64,000 nt of DNA from Tanypteryx hageni (taxonomy: Eukaryota; Arthropoda; Insecta; Odonata; Petaluridae). Shown piece after piece: positions 45,686 to 57,894 of this stretch. The translations under genes and the position numbers were made by a program. The first letter of the stretch is position 1. Every line of letters begins with the position of its first letter. The stretch lies in the NCBI GenBank assembly GCA_028673005.1, contig CM054113.1:169367337-169431336 (forward strand), written 5' to 3'. The notes below the pieces were generated by a model. The model did no database searches. It worked only from the letters and a program-made list of their open reading frames with translations, and was not told the DNA's origin.

Positions 45686-48421
45686 TTATATTCGCCGCTT
45701 TTTAGGAGGGACCCTATCCTCTTCACCTGTGGATGCCAATGCTCTCTTGTACTTATCCCAGACCGACACTTTGTTTATTGCGAGATCGCGGAGAACGTCA
45801 TTCGTTTTATTTTCCAGGGCGAGTTTGTATTTGTTAGCCAAATCTTTGGCAAATTCCCTAATCGTGGGTATCCCTAGCATTTCATGGACATCAACATTTC
45901 TACCCCATGTCCTGCCTATTCGGCTTAAAATCTTTCTCTCCAAGATCTCGAGTATTTTTCAGGATTTCTGCATGAGAAAACCCGTCCACACTGGTGCAGC
46001 GTACATAAGTGTCGGTCTGATCATTGCCTTATATAGGTGTGTTTTTAATTCCCTGGACATGTCATTTGATTTAAAAATTGGGAAGAGTCTGGCTCTCTTC
46101 CCTGCTGCTGCAAGGTTGACCCTTTTTACATGGACGTCAAACCGTAGTTTCTCGTCCATTGTTACACCAAGGTATTTAATATGTTTAGCCCAGGGAATTT
46201 CAACACCTTCTACTGAGAGCTGTCTCGGCAAATCAGCATCCCTTTTTTGGAAGAGGATTGCTTGGGTCTTTTTGGGGTTTATCTCAATTCTCCATTTCTT
46301 ATAGTACTTCGTGAGTTTTTCAGTTTGCCTCAGGGCGTATCGGACGGCCATTTCCGGCTGGAAGCTTCTTGTAAGTATCGCACAATCGTCTGCGTAGAGG
46401 GCAATGGTGGAATTCCAATCCCCCTCATCCTTCGGAATGTCACCCGTGTAAATAGAGAATAGTAATGGCCCTAGGACACTCCCTTGTGGAACACCAGCTG
46501 CTATCCTCCTTGTCGAGCTTTCGGCACCATTCCATTTTACGGTGAATGGCCTGTCATTCATATAAGATTTTATAAATTTTACCTGCCAAGAGGGAAATTT
46601 TGCTATAAAAAGTTTTTGCAGTAGGCCTAAGTGCCATACTTTGTCGAAAGCTTTGCTTATATCAAAAGCTACTCCAACAAATACATTCCTCCTGTTGAAG
46701 GCGTCCGTGATAAAATCTACCACCCTCTGCAGCTGATGTGTTGTGGAGTGTCCTGCCTTAAATCCGAACTGCATTTGGGGGATCACACCATGCCCTTCCG
46801 CGTGTGTCAGTATATGTGGGTAGATAATTTTTTCGCATACTTTCCCAAGGCAGGAAAGGAGGTATATCGGTCTGAAGTCAGTGGCTTTTAAGACCTTCCT
46901 TCTTACCTTGGGTATGCATATGACATTTGCATGCTTCCAGCCGGCAGGGTAATGTCCTATCCTCACCGCTGCATTGAGAATCGAGATAAGGTATTCTCCT
47001 GCAGAGATTGGCAGTCGCTTTATTAGTTCGTAGGGGATGTTGTCTTTACCTGTCGCCTTCCCCTTTGGTAGGCATGCTATAACTTCTGCCAATTCTCTGA
47101 TGGAGAACACCGGAGTGGCTTGATCCTCGATGTGCTGTACCCTTAGCATGGACTCTATCTCCTCCATCTTTATGTCTGGGGTGTATTCTGTTGCGTCATT
47201 GGGCGTGAAAACCTGTTCTAAATGAGACGCAAGGAATTCGGCTTTGTCAACAGACGTGGTAAGTTTGCCTCTTGGGCTCTCCACCAGAGGGTCACTCCTG
47301 GCAGAATCCATTAGGGAGCGCGTATACTTCCATATGGAGTTGTCGCTTATATTGAGGTCTGCCAGTCTGATGGACCATTGGTACCTCCTCAGGCGCCTCA
47401 GTTGATCCCTAATTTCTCTGTTTAATCCCCGGAGATCCCTCTTTTGGTCGGCAGTACCGTAATGGTTAAACTGCCGCCTCACCCAGTTTCTTTTGCTTAT
47501 AAGATTTTTGATTTCGTCAGGGATCTCCAGGTTTTCTTTTGATTTCCTTGCTCTTCGCGGAATAGCTTTTTCCGCTGCGTTATTGATTGCGTTCCCCAAC
47601 AATTCTGCCGCTTCATCAATTCCCTCCCTGGTGGATATCGTGGGCACATCGCTTGGTAGTGACTCCGTAATTATTTTCCTAAAATTAGCCCAATCCGCAA
47701 GTCCATAGCACATGCGGTGGTTGTCCTGTTGATAAAACAATACTTGTGTTCCGATCCTCAGAACTACCGGGTAATGGTCGCTCGTTAGCTCTGGGATCGT
47801 TTTAGATACTGTCCGTTGATCAAAATTCTTGACCAGTGCAAAGTCAAGGATACTTCCTGTGTTCCTTGGTCCTGGTCGCGTCGTTGTTCTCGGAGCCACT
47901 ACCCTAAATTGGTTATCTCGTGCCCATGTCTTTAAAAGATTACCACGCCTGCTATCTTTACTGCAGTTCCACGCCCAATGCGTTGCATTAAAGTCACCCG
48001 CTATTATTACTCCATTGTCCATGCTAAGGAGCCCGTTTAGGTCTTGCATGCGCAATTCTTTCCCTGGTGGGATATAGGTGCTTATGATGGTGAGGGTTCC
48101 CATAGTTGTATCCGCTCTGACACCTACTGCTTCTATCGGGCCAGATCTTCTGTCGTCTATTTTTGCGCATGCAATACCTTCACGGGCAAGGATCGCCACT
48201 CCACCCCCTCGAGTATTACTATCTCGGTCCCTCCAAAATATCTCATAACCAGGAACAGCCCAATCCTCATTCGGTTGAAGGTGCGTCTCCTGTATTAAAA
48301 TAATCTTTACTGAATGTTTCCTCAGGAACTCAATGAGCTCCGGCGTCTTGTTTCTTACAGCCCCGTTTGCATTCCAGTGGGCCATGATGATCGCAGTCGC
48401 TTGATTGACCCTAGCGTCCAT
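45686..48421 (-). pseudogene. Jockey ORF2: endonuclease-reverse transcriptase with one stop
   Basis: Open from 48421 to a TGA at 45959-45961, then again in the same frame to 45686; a single CGA-to-TGA change would explain the break. Endonuclease domain: MAHWNANGAVRNKTPELIEF, LIQETHL, RGGGVAIL, AGDFNATHWAWNC, GSILDFALVK, LTSDHYPVV. RT domain: LPKGKATGKDNIPYEL, NVICIPKV, FRPIYLLSCLGKVCEK, QFGFKAGHSTTHQL, VAFDISKAFDKVWH, GVPQGSVLGPLLFSIYTGDI, ALYADDCAIL. Then the Jockey C-terminal segment RPTLMYAAPVWTG and ERKILSRIGRTW. About 900 residues, the usual Jockey length. Encodes target-primed reverse transcription. Confidence 0.92.
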
Positions 48422-49665
48422 TGCCGTTTTGTGCGGTTATGGCGGCTACTAGGGTCTGAATTAGCGTCATCATGGCCGTCATTTGCTGCTGGATAGTTGC
48501 AGTAAATTGGGCCATAGTCGCGACTAGTGTTTTCATATCTGAGTCGCTTTTAAAAGTTTTCTCTTCCCTATTGGGCTGCTCCTTGGTTTTTTTCTCTTCT
48601 AGCGGCGGAAATTCTTTTTCCTCGATCCCTTTGCCAGGTTTACCTGGGAGAGTCCAGACTGATGGCGGTGGGGGGGGGGGGGACCTGGATGGTTCTGTGC
48701 GTCTTGTCGTTTTTCTTTTCTTTGGATTTGAGCGCCTCTTCGTGTTTCAAGTAGACTGGACACCTACGAGAGAAAGACACGTGCTCCCCTCCGCAGTTAC
48801 AACATTTGGCCTTGGTTTGAGTTTTGTCTTTAGGGCAATCTCTCCCTTCGTGGGCCCCAGCGCATTTATAGCATCGAGGAGATGCGGTGCAGTTCTGGGA
48901 CCCGTGTCCATACCTATTGCAGCGGAAGCACATCTGCGGCCTCTGGTATTTATAAGGTTCTAAGTGTACCCTGTGACTGCATATTTTTTTTATTTCTGCC
49001 ATAGCCGTAATCTTAAAATTTTCGTTTTTCTCGATCGTCGCGACGTATAAGTCTTTCCTCGTAGGTGCCAGTTCACGTACTGCGACGCACGGTATACCTA
49101 GTTCTGATAACTCATCTCTGATAAAACCCAGGTCCATCCCCTCATCCAGCCCTTTGATAAGGTACCTGACAGTAGTATTTGCCTTTCCTGCCCAGGTATG
49201 CATCTGGGCGCCAGCCTCTATTAGGTATTGTTTAATGCAATCGTACTCCTTCTTGGTGGTCAGTTGAAGTCTTGACCCGTCCTTCGTCTTTATAATGGTA
49301 AAATCATTATTGCCGATCTTTTGTCTAATGGACTTAACAAAAGCGGTATAATTCATTATGTCATATACAACAATGGCCGGCGGCCTCTTTTCTTTGGGAC
49401 TTGGTCTAGCGGTATCTCCCGGTACGTCTATGAGTGGGTCGTACCTATTATTGGTATTGGTCGTTGAAGTAAAAGTATGCGGTTCGTATCGTCGTCGTCT
49501 TTTCTTTGCCCTCTCCACGGTTGTGAAGATGGCCGCGTCATCGTTATGAAAATCTCCGGCCGGGTCAAGCCCTACTTCATCCTGACCATCCTTATTACCT
49601 TTGGCTGGCGCTGTATCGTCCTTTCTTTTCGTCTGGTCTCCCTTGTTATTTTCCCTATGAAATAA
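48420..49665 (-). pseudogene. Jockey ORF1 (Gag-like, three CCHC knuckles), frameshifted
   Basis: Open on the - strand from the truncated 5' end to TAA at 48640-48642. It has a Lys/Asp-rich N-terminal part, a conserved region (PPAIVVYDIMNYTAFVKSI), an RRM-like middle (TVRYLIKGLDEGMDLGFIRD), and three zinc knuckles: CFRCNRYGHGSQNC, CYKCAGAHEGRDC, CCNCGGEHVSFSRRC. A run of 13 C (48670-48682, G on +) lies just before the stop. In the neighbouring frame after the run, coding continues as KGIEEKEFPPLEEKK and a Gln/Met-rich helix to about 48420, so the true ORF1 probably ends there and abuts ORF2. ORF1 binds element RNA. Confidence 0.85.
48670..48682 (+). repeat. Homopolymer run of 13 G
   Basis: Located in a Pro-coding stretch of Jockey ORF1 (- strand C run). 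Either a real slippage mutation or a base-count error in the assembly. Confidence 0.9.
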
Positions 49666-49677
49666 GAATCTACCCGG
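49666..49677 (+). repeat. 12-bp target site duplication, right copy (Jockey LINE)
   Basis: gaatctacccgg, an exact copy of 45546-45557. Confidence 0.93.
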
Positions 49678-50700
49678 AAGGGTGGCAGGCTGCAATGGCT
49701 CTTGTTTGGGCGCCTTTCATCATGAGTGGATTCAGGAGATTTCGGGGAAATATGATGAGAAGTGGTACGTAGGATCCACCAGCATTCATGCACAAAATTA
49801 CCGTAATTAATGAACCTCTTTCTGTTGAGGATATTGCACCCACTTGACGTTTTCCTTTCAGTGACAGAACATGCGACACTTTAGTTTCTACAACCGACAT
49901 CCTGATTTCGTCTGCGATGAATATTCTGTCAGGGGAATACTCCTTTTTACTCATTTCTTCTTTGAAAATCAAAAAACTGCCCAACGGATTCTTTGTTGAA
50001 ACCCAAAGAACTGCTGAATGGAGTGGCGGTTGGTTTTCTGAATATCAGAACATGTTTGCGTCGACGCAGAAATAACTTGAGCCACCCTTTCCCAGCAGTA
50101 CTAAGAACACCAAATGGATTTGGAACGTTTTTTGATACAGCCAACTGACACGCCATATTGCGAACGTCAGATCGTGTCAACCCAAAGAACTTGCCTTCCA
50201 TCATCAGACAGTAATTTAAACCGAATATTTGATTTGTTTTGTTGCATATTTTCCTTCCTCTTTCTTCCGATTTATTTGTCTTTCTATTCGCTCCTTACCC
50301 TGATTTCGTGTGATTGGTGTACCATATATGTCTTCTGTGTATTAATTGCTAGAGTTTTAGTTATTTTGTTTGATAGTTTCATTTTTGTTTCATTCTTGTT
50401 ACTTCGTTGTTATGTGTCTAATGTAATTGGCCTTGTACAGTTTTTGGGCTTTTTCAAATAAATAAATAAATAAGTGGTTTCAACCTCCGGTGGAAGAATT
50501 GCTGTCCTTCCTAGCTTCGTTTTTGCCGCAGCAGTGGGAGATGTGTCACTGTTACTCGCAAGCCGCAAGAGGGTTTTTCTAGGAACACCAAAAAATTTGG
50601 CCGCCTTTAAAAAACTCATTTTCTTCTTCCGAACAGTGGAAATGTGTCTGCCATCTTCTCCTCGTCCCACGATTTTCTGTATTCGGTATAGCTTTTAGAA
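49678..50700 (-). pseudogene. Pogo transposase, N-terminal half (DNA-binding and first DDE part)
   Basis: On the - strand: RKSWDEEKMAD (about 50680), frameshift, then MSFLKAAKFFGVPRKTLLRL (psq/CENP-B helix-turn-helix, to about 50470), a ~0.25-kb insertion, then MMEGKFFGLTRSDVRNMACQL and GKGWLKLFLRRRK (second DNA-binding helix bundle), frameshift near 49965, then IFIADEIRMSVVETK with the first catalytic Asp, RGSLITVILCMNAGGSYVPL and LMMKGAQ up to CHPSG. The next codon inside the target duplication is TAG where pogo relatives have Trp (SGW), so the gene was already damaged or mutated there. Confidence 0.8.
50222..50473 (+). mobile_element. Short retroposon fragment with (AAATA)n tail
   Basis: About 250 bp that interrupts the pogo DNA-binding domain. 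Its + strand 3' end reads CAGTTTTTGGGCTTTTTCAA then (ATAA)n, a tail typical of LINE 3' ends. Clear target duplications were not found and no coding motif remains. Confidence 0.6.
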
Positions 50701-50757
50701 AATTGAAATACAAACGTACATAAATATGGAATTTTATTCCATATTTGTATACCCTTT

Positions 50758-53425
50758 AGTATTCTATATTACTATCCTCGCCATATTGCAATTTAAACAA
50801 AGAAACACGCGGCATAATTGCATTATGAAACAAGCGGTACAAGCTACGGGTAGCTAGATATTTGTTCTTTCACATGCAATAATTAATCTTTCTCTACGTC
50901 TTACGGTAACTGTAGTTATGATGTCATAAGTACGCACCTGCAGAGCTCATTGATGATAGAAAAATCTTCTCAACACTCGAACAACTTACTGTGTCGGCGG
51001 TCACCCACAAAATGGTTGCCAGTATCCCAGTATCCCTCTATGCATCTTCTGATACAATTGCGGCACATTCCGACAGATGGCACCAGTTACTTGGTGAAAT
51101 CAGAGTCCTCTATATCACGCACGGCCACTCACTTAAATGTGTACATTAGTATAAGTGGTCCAATTCACAAAGAAGGATGTTTTCTGTTAATTTATTTTAT
51201 CAGTTTTTTAATCCTTAAATCATGGATTTGTAATTTTTCGATGGACAAAAGTCATTTAAATAATAGATTTTATTGGCTACAATTATAAAGATTCTATTCT
51301 GCCTTCTGATTCCAATAAAAAACACCACTCCAGTTTACTAGGTGTGAATTTTCCATAATATGTGACTAGTAATGATGATGAACCTATAACCTAGCCTCTA
51401 TCAGCTGAAGGTGAGCTCAGATTGTGATGAAGTGTTTCTTATGGCCTATTTTCCCAGATAAACTAGGGTGAGAAGGATTTCCTAAAGTATTGTGCTGCAA
51501 TTGTCATGTTCGTTTTGAGTTACACAACAAATTCTAACAGCTTTTTAAAATTCCAATCAAATGAAGTAGTCACTAATTGAATGAGGTATTGATATTCTGC
51601 TATAGCCCAAAGATCACAAAGTAATATTTTATAATAAAAAAGTTTAAAACTTAAAATTGATGCTTAATGTCATCTTAAAAATCGTACTTAAGCAATATAA
51701 TGTTATCCATTAATTTTTAAGTTAAAGAGGGTTAAGATAGAAAAGAAAAAAATTTTGTCTACTTTCAGACTTATTTATTTAGAAGATACCTATATGCCAA
51801 TTTCTGATCCCATCTTGGAAATTACTTCAAATAAAGTCAATCGAAATATGGATTTGCCGTAGTAAGATATGCGTCAATATTGTATTGTATTGGTTTGAAC
51901 ATCGGGATGGGAAATGCTAGCTGTTTTTGGCATTTTGTGGAACTTTGTGCTAAGTGAACAATTAAATATGTGGCGCTCCTGAGTTTTGAGTTTTGATAGT
52001 TGCGTCTTTCTCGGAAGTACTGCAAACTCCCTGTATAGCTCTATTAACTTACAAGTCTCTTCAACTCACACTTCCGTCTGACTTGGCCTACAAACGAACA
52101 AGTAGACAATAGTGAAGTGTCAACGAAAACTACGACGTTAGTCTACACAGCGCAGACAGTGTTGATTGAAATTGCTTCAAATGACAAAACTCTTTGATCT
52201 TTCCGCCTCGAGATGGGATAGAAAACAGTTCCTAAAAACTGTCGTCGGAATTTCGAAGCAATTGCAAAAACTAGTCGCAGATTTTTCGAAAACGACACAA
52301 TTGCGTTTTTGTCGGCTTGGTGAAGACCCGGCATAAGGTGAATAAATATATGAAAAACTCGATGGAATCGGTGGAAATCCTGAATAAAATTTAATCTTAA
52401 AATAAGAAGTTCATCAAAATGTATTAAATACGAACTAATTTCAGTCTCCAGTTGCGATAAGCAAAATGTTAAAATTTTACTCTGTGGTTTAACAATGATA
52501 TGATCGGTAAGACAACAACCCGTTTAAATGATAAGATATTTCCAATATACGAGTATGTAGTTTAAACGATCAATTTTAGCGATTTAGAATTGAAGGCGAA
52601 GATAAACGATAAGTATAAGAATATTTATTTTCCTTTAATATAGTCCAGGTCCGAAGACCGAAGGTCATTTATTTTTAATTCAAGTTGGAAAAATATTAAA
52701 AGCCTGCGGGCCATCAAATCTATTTTACGTATTATTTTATGGGAAATAGAAATTACACCCTTGAGTTGAACTAGTCTCATTTCGGGATTTTTTCTTAATT
52801 TCCTTTTAATATTCGAATCAAGCATTCTTGCCAAATTTCAACATTCTACTTAAACGGGAAGTTTGTTAAAACACGTAAAAAGTGCCAACAGAGGTGATGA
52901 CGTCAGCAAGTTTGCCTCGGACGGACAGATCATCGGCAAATTGAAATAGATACATTAAAACTTCCCAAAAGTTGAGTTTTTAAATATTTGTTTATAATAA
53001 TTATTTGTTTTAAATACACAAGAAAATATCATCAACAGTCCATGCAGAATATTGCACACATTTCTTAAGTTGTATAGCAATGAAGATATCGAAGGTTAAG
53101 ATGTTGAACTGTCATTTTTGCGGAAGGTAAAGTACAAACATCGACTTCCCTGCCAGAATCTGAACGCGCTTTGGAGTTGGAGTCACGCCGTCCTTTGCTC
53201 GAAGCATTACTAATGCAATTTTTTATTCGATAATTGATTTGCCGTTTTGAAGTCATGGTTCAACTATAGAACATGCATACAATAAATACCTTACACTCGC
53301 TTCAGTGATAATCAACTGGAAAAATGAGAGGTTCCCGGAATCAAACCCTGTATTATTTATTTCTGAGATTTTCGAATTTTTTGGCCATAACTTGCAATCA
53401 CCTGTGCGTGCACAACATTTTATTT
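50758..53425. other. Unannotated DNA
   Basis: No gene recognised. Short frames only. A CCGGAATCAAACCCTG phrase at 53335-53350 could be an inverted tRNA B box (SINE trace), too weak to call. Confidence 0.4.
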
Positions 53426-53429
53426 ATTA

Positions 53430-53845
53430 ATTCGTAACTAGGGCGGGGCAAGCGGGGCATCTGCCCCGGGCGCAACTAAAGAAGGGGAGCAAAAATTGTT
53501 GATGGCAAGTTGTGCGAGGTTGCATGGCCTAAGGACAGGGGCGATTTTCGATGTTGTTGATGAGGTTGCTGCATTAAAATCATGTAAAATAACTCTTTAA
53601 TATTCAAATATTTATACTTTTTGTATTTAAATTATGTATGTATGTAATTTTATTTTTAATTATGTAAATAAATTATGTGCACTGATAGTGAGAAGTTACA
53701 TTATTTATAGTTTATTTTTACTGATTAATTGTTCGCCCAAAATCCATATAGTAAACATATAGGTATTGGAGAATGTTTTATGAAGGGGGCGCATATTTGG
53801 TAGTTTGCCCCTGGTGCTAAAATAGCTAATTACGGCGCTGTCTGG
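53430..53845. mobile_element. Probable short hAT-like element, GGGGC-rich ends
   Basis: The left part has CGTAACTAGGGCGGGGC and GGGGCATCTGCCCC; the right part has GGTAGTTTGCCCCTGGTGC, TAGCTAATTACGGCGCTG. CGTAACTAG at the left and its inverted form TAATTACG at the right suggest short TIRs. About 0.4 kb, no coding. Confidence 0.45.
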
Positions 53846-54236
53846 AACGCTTGACGTACGGGGTGACAGACTAGTGTATAATTATAAAATTATTATATAC
53901 ATAATATCCTTATTCTGTACGTTGGTCCACAGGAACGCTCTATAGAAATCCCCATAAGAGAACACTTAAAAATACCTTTTCTCACTTGCAGGCTTTTTTA
54001 TTTTGCAAAATTAAATTAGAAGTAATTTAACTACAATCTTCGAACCTGACCCTTTTCAAAGAAAAATAAACATATATTCTTAGTCTTATCGTCGACCTTT
54101 GCCTTCGGTTCGAAAACGCTCAAGTTATACGTTTAAATCACATTTATTGGAAAATTTTAAGCTTTTTAAAGATATGTTGTCTTGCCGACCGTGTCATTGT
54201 TAATTAAACCTCGAGATTGTATTATCGTCCGTATAC
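53846..54236. other. Unannotated DNA
   Basis: No gene or element recognised. Confidence 0.35.
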
Positions 54237-56022
54237 TACGTATATGCGTAAGGAAAGTGGGCTTTGAATGCTTTAGTACGAGATGGAGAGAAGGCGCCAG
54301 AATTATTTATAATTAAAATCGTGTTTTTCATTAATTTCTTTTCAGTTTACTTCACATTCAAATTTTTGGTAATAAACTATTTTTATAGTTATTTTCATAG
54401 TTTTTTGCAGTGCATCTTATAATTTACCGGAGTCATAATTTTGCATCGCATATACGAATCACGTAAAAAGCCATTTCTTAAAATGCAGAACTTTTTCGTT
54501 TTATGGGGGATTGAAATGGAGCATTGGGGTTAAAAGGACCCCTTAAATATTAACTTTTTTGTGATTTTCGATGTTTCTCGTCGGTTGTGCCACTCGACCT
54601 ACTTACATGCCATATTTCAGATTTCTAGCTCTTCTATAAATACCTAAGAGTGTCAGTGAGTGAGTGAGGCACAAGTACCTACATTATTATAGACGCGTAA
54701 GGAAAGCGTGCTTTGAATGCTATTGTACGAGAGAGAAGGCGACCGAATTTTTTATAAATAAAATCATGTTTTTATTAATTTTTTTCCGTTAACTTCACAT
54801 TGAAATTTTTCGTAATTAACTGTCTTTATAGTTATTCTCATAGTTTTTTTGCAGTGCATCTTATAATTTACCGGAGTTATTACTTCGCGTCGCATGAATC
54901 ACGTAAAAAGCCATTCCTTGACATGCAGACCTTTTTCGTTTACATTTTAAAATATCTTAAGGATAAGATATTTAACTTAGTTATGCGAAGAGAAGAATTT
55001 TAATCTCAATCGTTCATCTCCAAAAATTACGTTATAATACGATTTTTCACGTTTTCGCGCATTTTGTTTGTATTGGACCACTGTTGTCCCAATTGTTGAA
55101 TTCTATTCTTGTCCTCGTAATAAATGCACCAATTTGGTGATTTAACACGGGTCAGACTTTTATAGATGGGTATAACTTATTTACTGAATCCATTAAGTAA
55201 TTTGAGGAAGGAAGGAAAAGAGAATGGGAATGAGCAGAAATGGAGAAAGAGGACGTAGCATTTGTATAGAATGAAAAGGAGCTGCAATACAAAAATAACA
55301 ATAATAAATTATAGATGATTATAAAAAATGTTATACAATCGAATCATGCACCTTTGCCAAATGGTAGGAATTCATAAAACTAAATTTAACATAATTTTCA
55401 ATGGATTTCTTTAAATGATAGCATAAATATTTCGAACCGAATTTCTAAAAGTAATTAAAAAATAACATTTTATGACTTTTATTTAAATTTCTTTAAATAA
55501 GGCCAATTTTCAGAAAGAAAATTCAAAAACCTGTAGTTAAAAGAAAATTGCGATTTTTAAAATATAGTTCAAACTCATTTCAGTTAATGTATTTAGTTCG
55601 TAGTAAGTTACTACACATTTTTCCTTTGATGATAAATTGACTGTTCATTCACATTTTATCCTGTTTTACGCGTTAATAAGAGTAAAATAATTCAATCATT
55701 AAGTTAAATTCTCTACGTTTTAAATAACTTATAATTTGCTCAAAATTTTCAAGTAAATTTCTGCAAATTCTTTATATATTGTCTTATTATTTCGATTTTG
55801 CTCTTATTTTCAGCAAATATTTGGATAATCATTTGTCCTCTCTACCAATAATTACTTACACAGTATAGTTAAAACAAAGATAACTTTCAAAAGCACTGAT
55901 TTGATTGTACATGAAAGCCAAATCAGATCATAACATATCTAACTGATTTTTCATATCGAAATCATATATATTCGGAATACTTTTATGATAATCCCGTCAT
56001 ATTTGACGGGCAATTACGCTAG
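54237..56022 (+). mobile_element. Helitron-like element, left copy
   Basis: The 3' end has the Helitron layout: hairpin CCCGTCA-TATT-TGACGGG (about 55993-56010), then CAATTACG, then CTAG, followed by T (56023). Inside, a ~260-bp segment (TAAGGAAAG, GTGCTTTGAATGCT, TTACCGGAGT, CACGTAAAAAGCCATT) is present twice, at 54245-54504 and 54695-54945, separated by ~190 bp. From 54505 on the element matches the right copy (61632-63427) inverted. No Rep/helicase coding, so non-autonomous. The 5' end is not defined. Confidence 0.6.
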
Positions 56023-56023
56023 T

Positions 56024-57886
56024 TTATTATAAAACTTTTATTCTCTCTTTGGTTTCTCGAATTTCCCCTTGTTGGGTAATGACTATCTCAGAAATACATC
56101 AACAATGTATCATTTCATCACTTTTTAATTAACTCGTCTTGTCCGACGTTAATGCGGTTCGTGTTTGTGGTGTGCTGAGCGATTCTCTGTCCCAGTGTGT
56201 CGTAAAATTATATACAGATCACGACATTGCAGTTTCGGTGTTTAGCTTCGCTCATGCGGTTTAACTCGAGTTCAATACTTTCAGGTTCTCTTCTTAAGTT
56301 AAAACTTCTACTTGAGCCACCAATATGTTTAAAAAAGTTTTTGCTTTAGTGAAATAGTTTTTTTTCCTTTTGTGGCCCTTTAAGAAAGCGAGCCTATTCG
56401 GTGAGAAATAAAACATCCAATATAAAATACCATATATATTGATTCAGCTATCTTAAATGGACATGAGACAAGCAAGTTATAAAATTTCATTAGAGTATAC
56501 TTTCTGTAGGGGAAATGAAAATCGATTATGCAAACAAATCCAATGCCAGAAAAATGTATAAACGGTTCTTAACGGGTATAAACTATGCTGTACTTACGAA
56601 ACTGTTTCCATTTGCGTCGATTACAAAAGCCGATGAGATGGAAGCCATCCCTTAATAAAATGATATCGAGATATCATAAGAATCAAGGAACGAATAAACT
56701 GCGATACAAATCAATCTATTTTATATATAATATTATAATACAGAAATATGTCACTTCAAGCACTCCTTTGTTTCCTATGCTAGTCATTTTCCATAACTAT
56801 CATAAATGATGGCATAAACGTGTAGAAGGTACAGGGCCAAATGACGTCTTAGGAATAATTTGGTGATCCTCATCTCTAATGACTGAACATACCATATGAC
56901 ATTTTTTGAGATTTTTTAGTGTCTAATATACCATACACCTATATTTGAAAAGGCGAAGCAAATTACATCGACACGCTACAATAATACCGTTTATGTTCCA
57001 AAGATTGTTGCTCTCAACACTCCTGCAAGAACGAATGCAGATATGGAAATAGCTAAATGGCTGGGTGGGCTGAAGTCACTGCAAGTGCCGCAGATTGGGG
57101 AACTCCCGTTATATAGTATGGTCTGGAAAATAGGGGTTGAAATTTTGTCCATGATAATACAATAATGATGACTTATCTATTTGAAAGAAAAAAATAATAA
57201 TGGTTGTTACATCTATGGTTTGAAAATAACGCAATATGATGACAAGAGTTTTGTTATTTTGTCTATATAAAAGTAGATAATGGAGAAAGGAATTCAAAAC
57301 ATGATGAAAGGCTGACAACATCACTTTTATGCAGTTGCTCTGACATCATAGGGCTGTCATAGGGGAGTGAGAGAGAGGAGAATGTTGCCTAATGAAGTGT
57401 GGCTAATACAAACGGTAGAGGGAGAAATGCTTTATGAAAAGCACAGTGAGAGAAATGCATTGGAAAAGCAAAGGTGAGCAATATATGCCGTTGTGGTGAA
57501 AGTGTCAGAGGATTAATTTTTATTAATAAGTTGAGGAGTAAGAGATGTGGATTTCTAAAGAAAACTGTTAACAATAGAGTGACATTAATGTTGTTCAGTG
57601 TTAAAAAGTGATATTTACTGCAATTTGTGTTACTACTATTCATAGTACTCTAATGAACATGTGATGCAGGAAGAAGATGTAATTCATTTGTTTATTCACC
57701 CTCCAGATAAAGGTAAGATTTCATTTAAAGTTAGAGAAGCTCAATTTAAACAGAATATAGTAGTCCCTCGACAAGCGCGGAAAACACCTTGGTTGGCAAA
57801 AACGCGCTAGGTAAAACCCAGAGCATATGGGAAATAGAGGGCTAGGGGACCCACTTCAAGGATAGTGTAGGGGATGGTCTAGTACA
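56024..57886. other. DNA between the palindrome arms, left part
   Basis: No gene is supported. An open stretch of ~47 codons at 56980-57120 (PKIVALNTPARTNADMEI) has no family match I know. TAGTAGTCCCTCGACAAGCG at about 57759 resembles a pogo/Tigger end. Confidence 0.35.
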
Positions 57887-57894
57887 GGGGTCGG

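Larger units (their letters stand above)
45558..49665 (-). mobile_element. 5'-truncated Jockey-like LINE nested in the pogo element
   Basis: 4108 bp on the - strand with ORF1 (zinc-knuckle protein) and ORF2 (endonuclease plus reverse transcriptase), flanked by exact 12-bp duplications of pogo coding sequence. The 5' end (49665) starts inside ORF1: the open frame runs straight from pogo sequence into ORF1 with no leader or start codon. The 3' end (45558) has no poly(A) run, which is unusual for Jockey. Damage is slight: one homopolymer frameshift and one stop. Confidence 0.92.
44470..50757 (-). mobile_element. Pogo-type transposon broken by a Jockey LINE
   Basis: Left end TATTAAAGGGTGACAAATAT and right end (reverse complement) ATACTAAAGGGTATACAAAT are inverted copies; both continue with ATGGAATA. 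Between them, on the - strand, lie the pieces of one pogo transposase: DNA-binding domain at 50690-49947, catalytic domain at 49984-49678 and 45557-45300, acidic tail and zinc finger to 44556. A 4.1-kb LINE (45558-49665) and a ~0.25-kb retroposon (50222-50473) are inserted. Exact element ends are approximate. Confidence 0.75.

Noticed and set aside
46631..46891. Open frames on the + strand across the Jockey LINE
   Set aside because: They are opposite-strand shadows of the ORF2 reverse transcriptase.
56980..57120. Possible exon (47 open codons with protein-like composition)
   Set aside because: No family match, no convincing splice sites on both sides, and no neighbouring exon.
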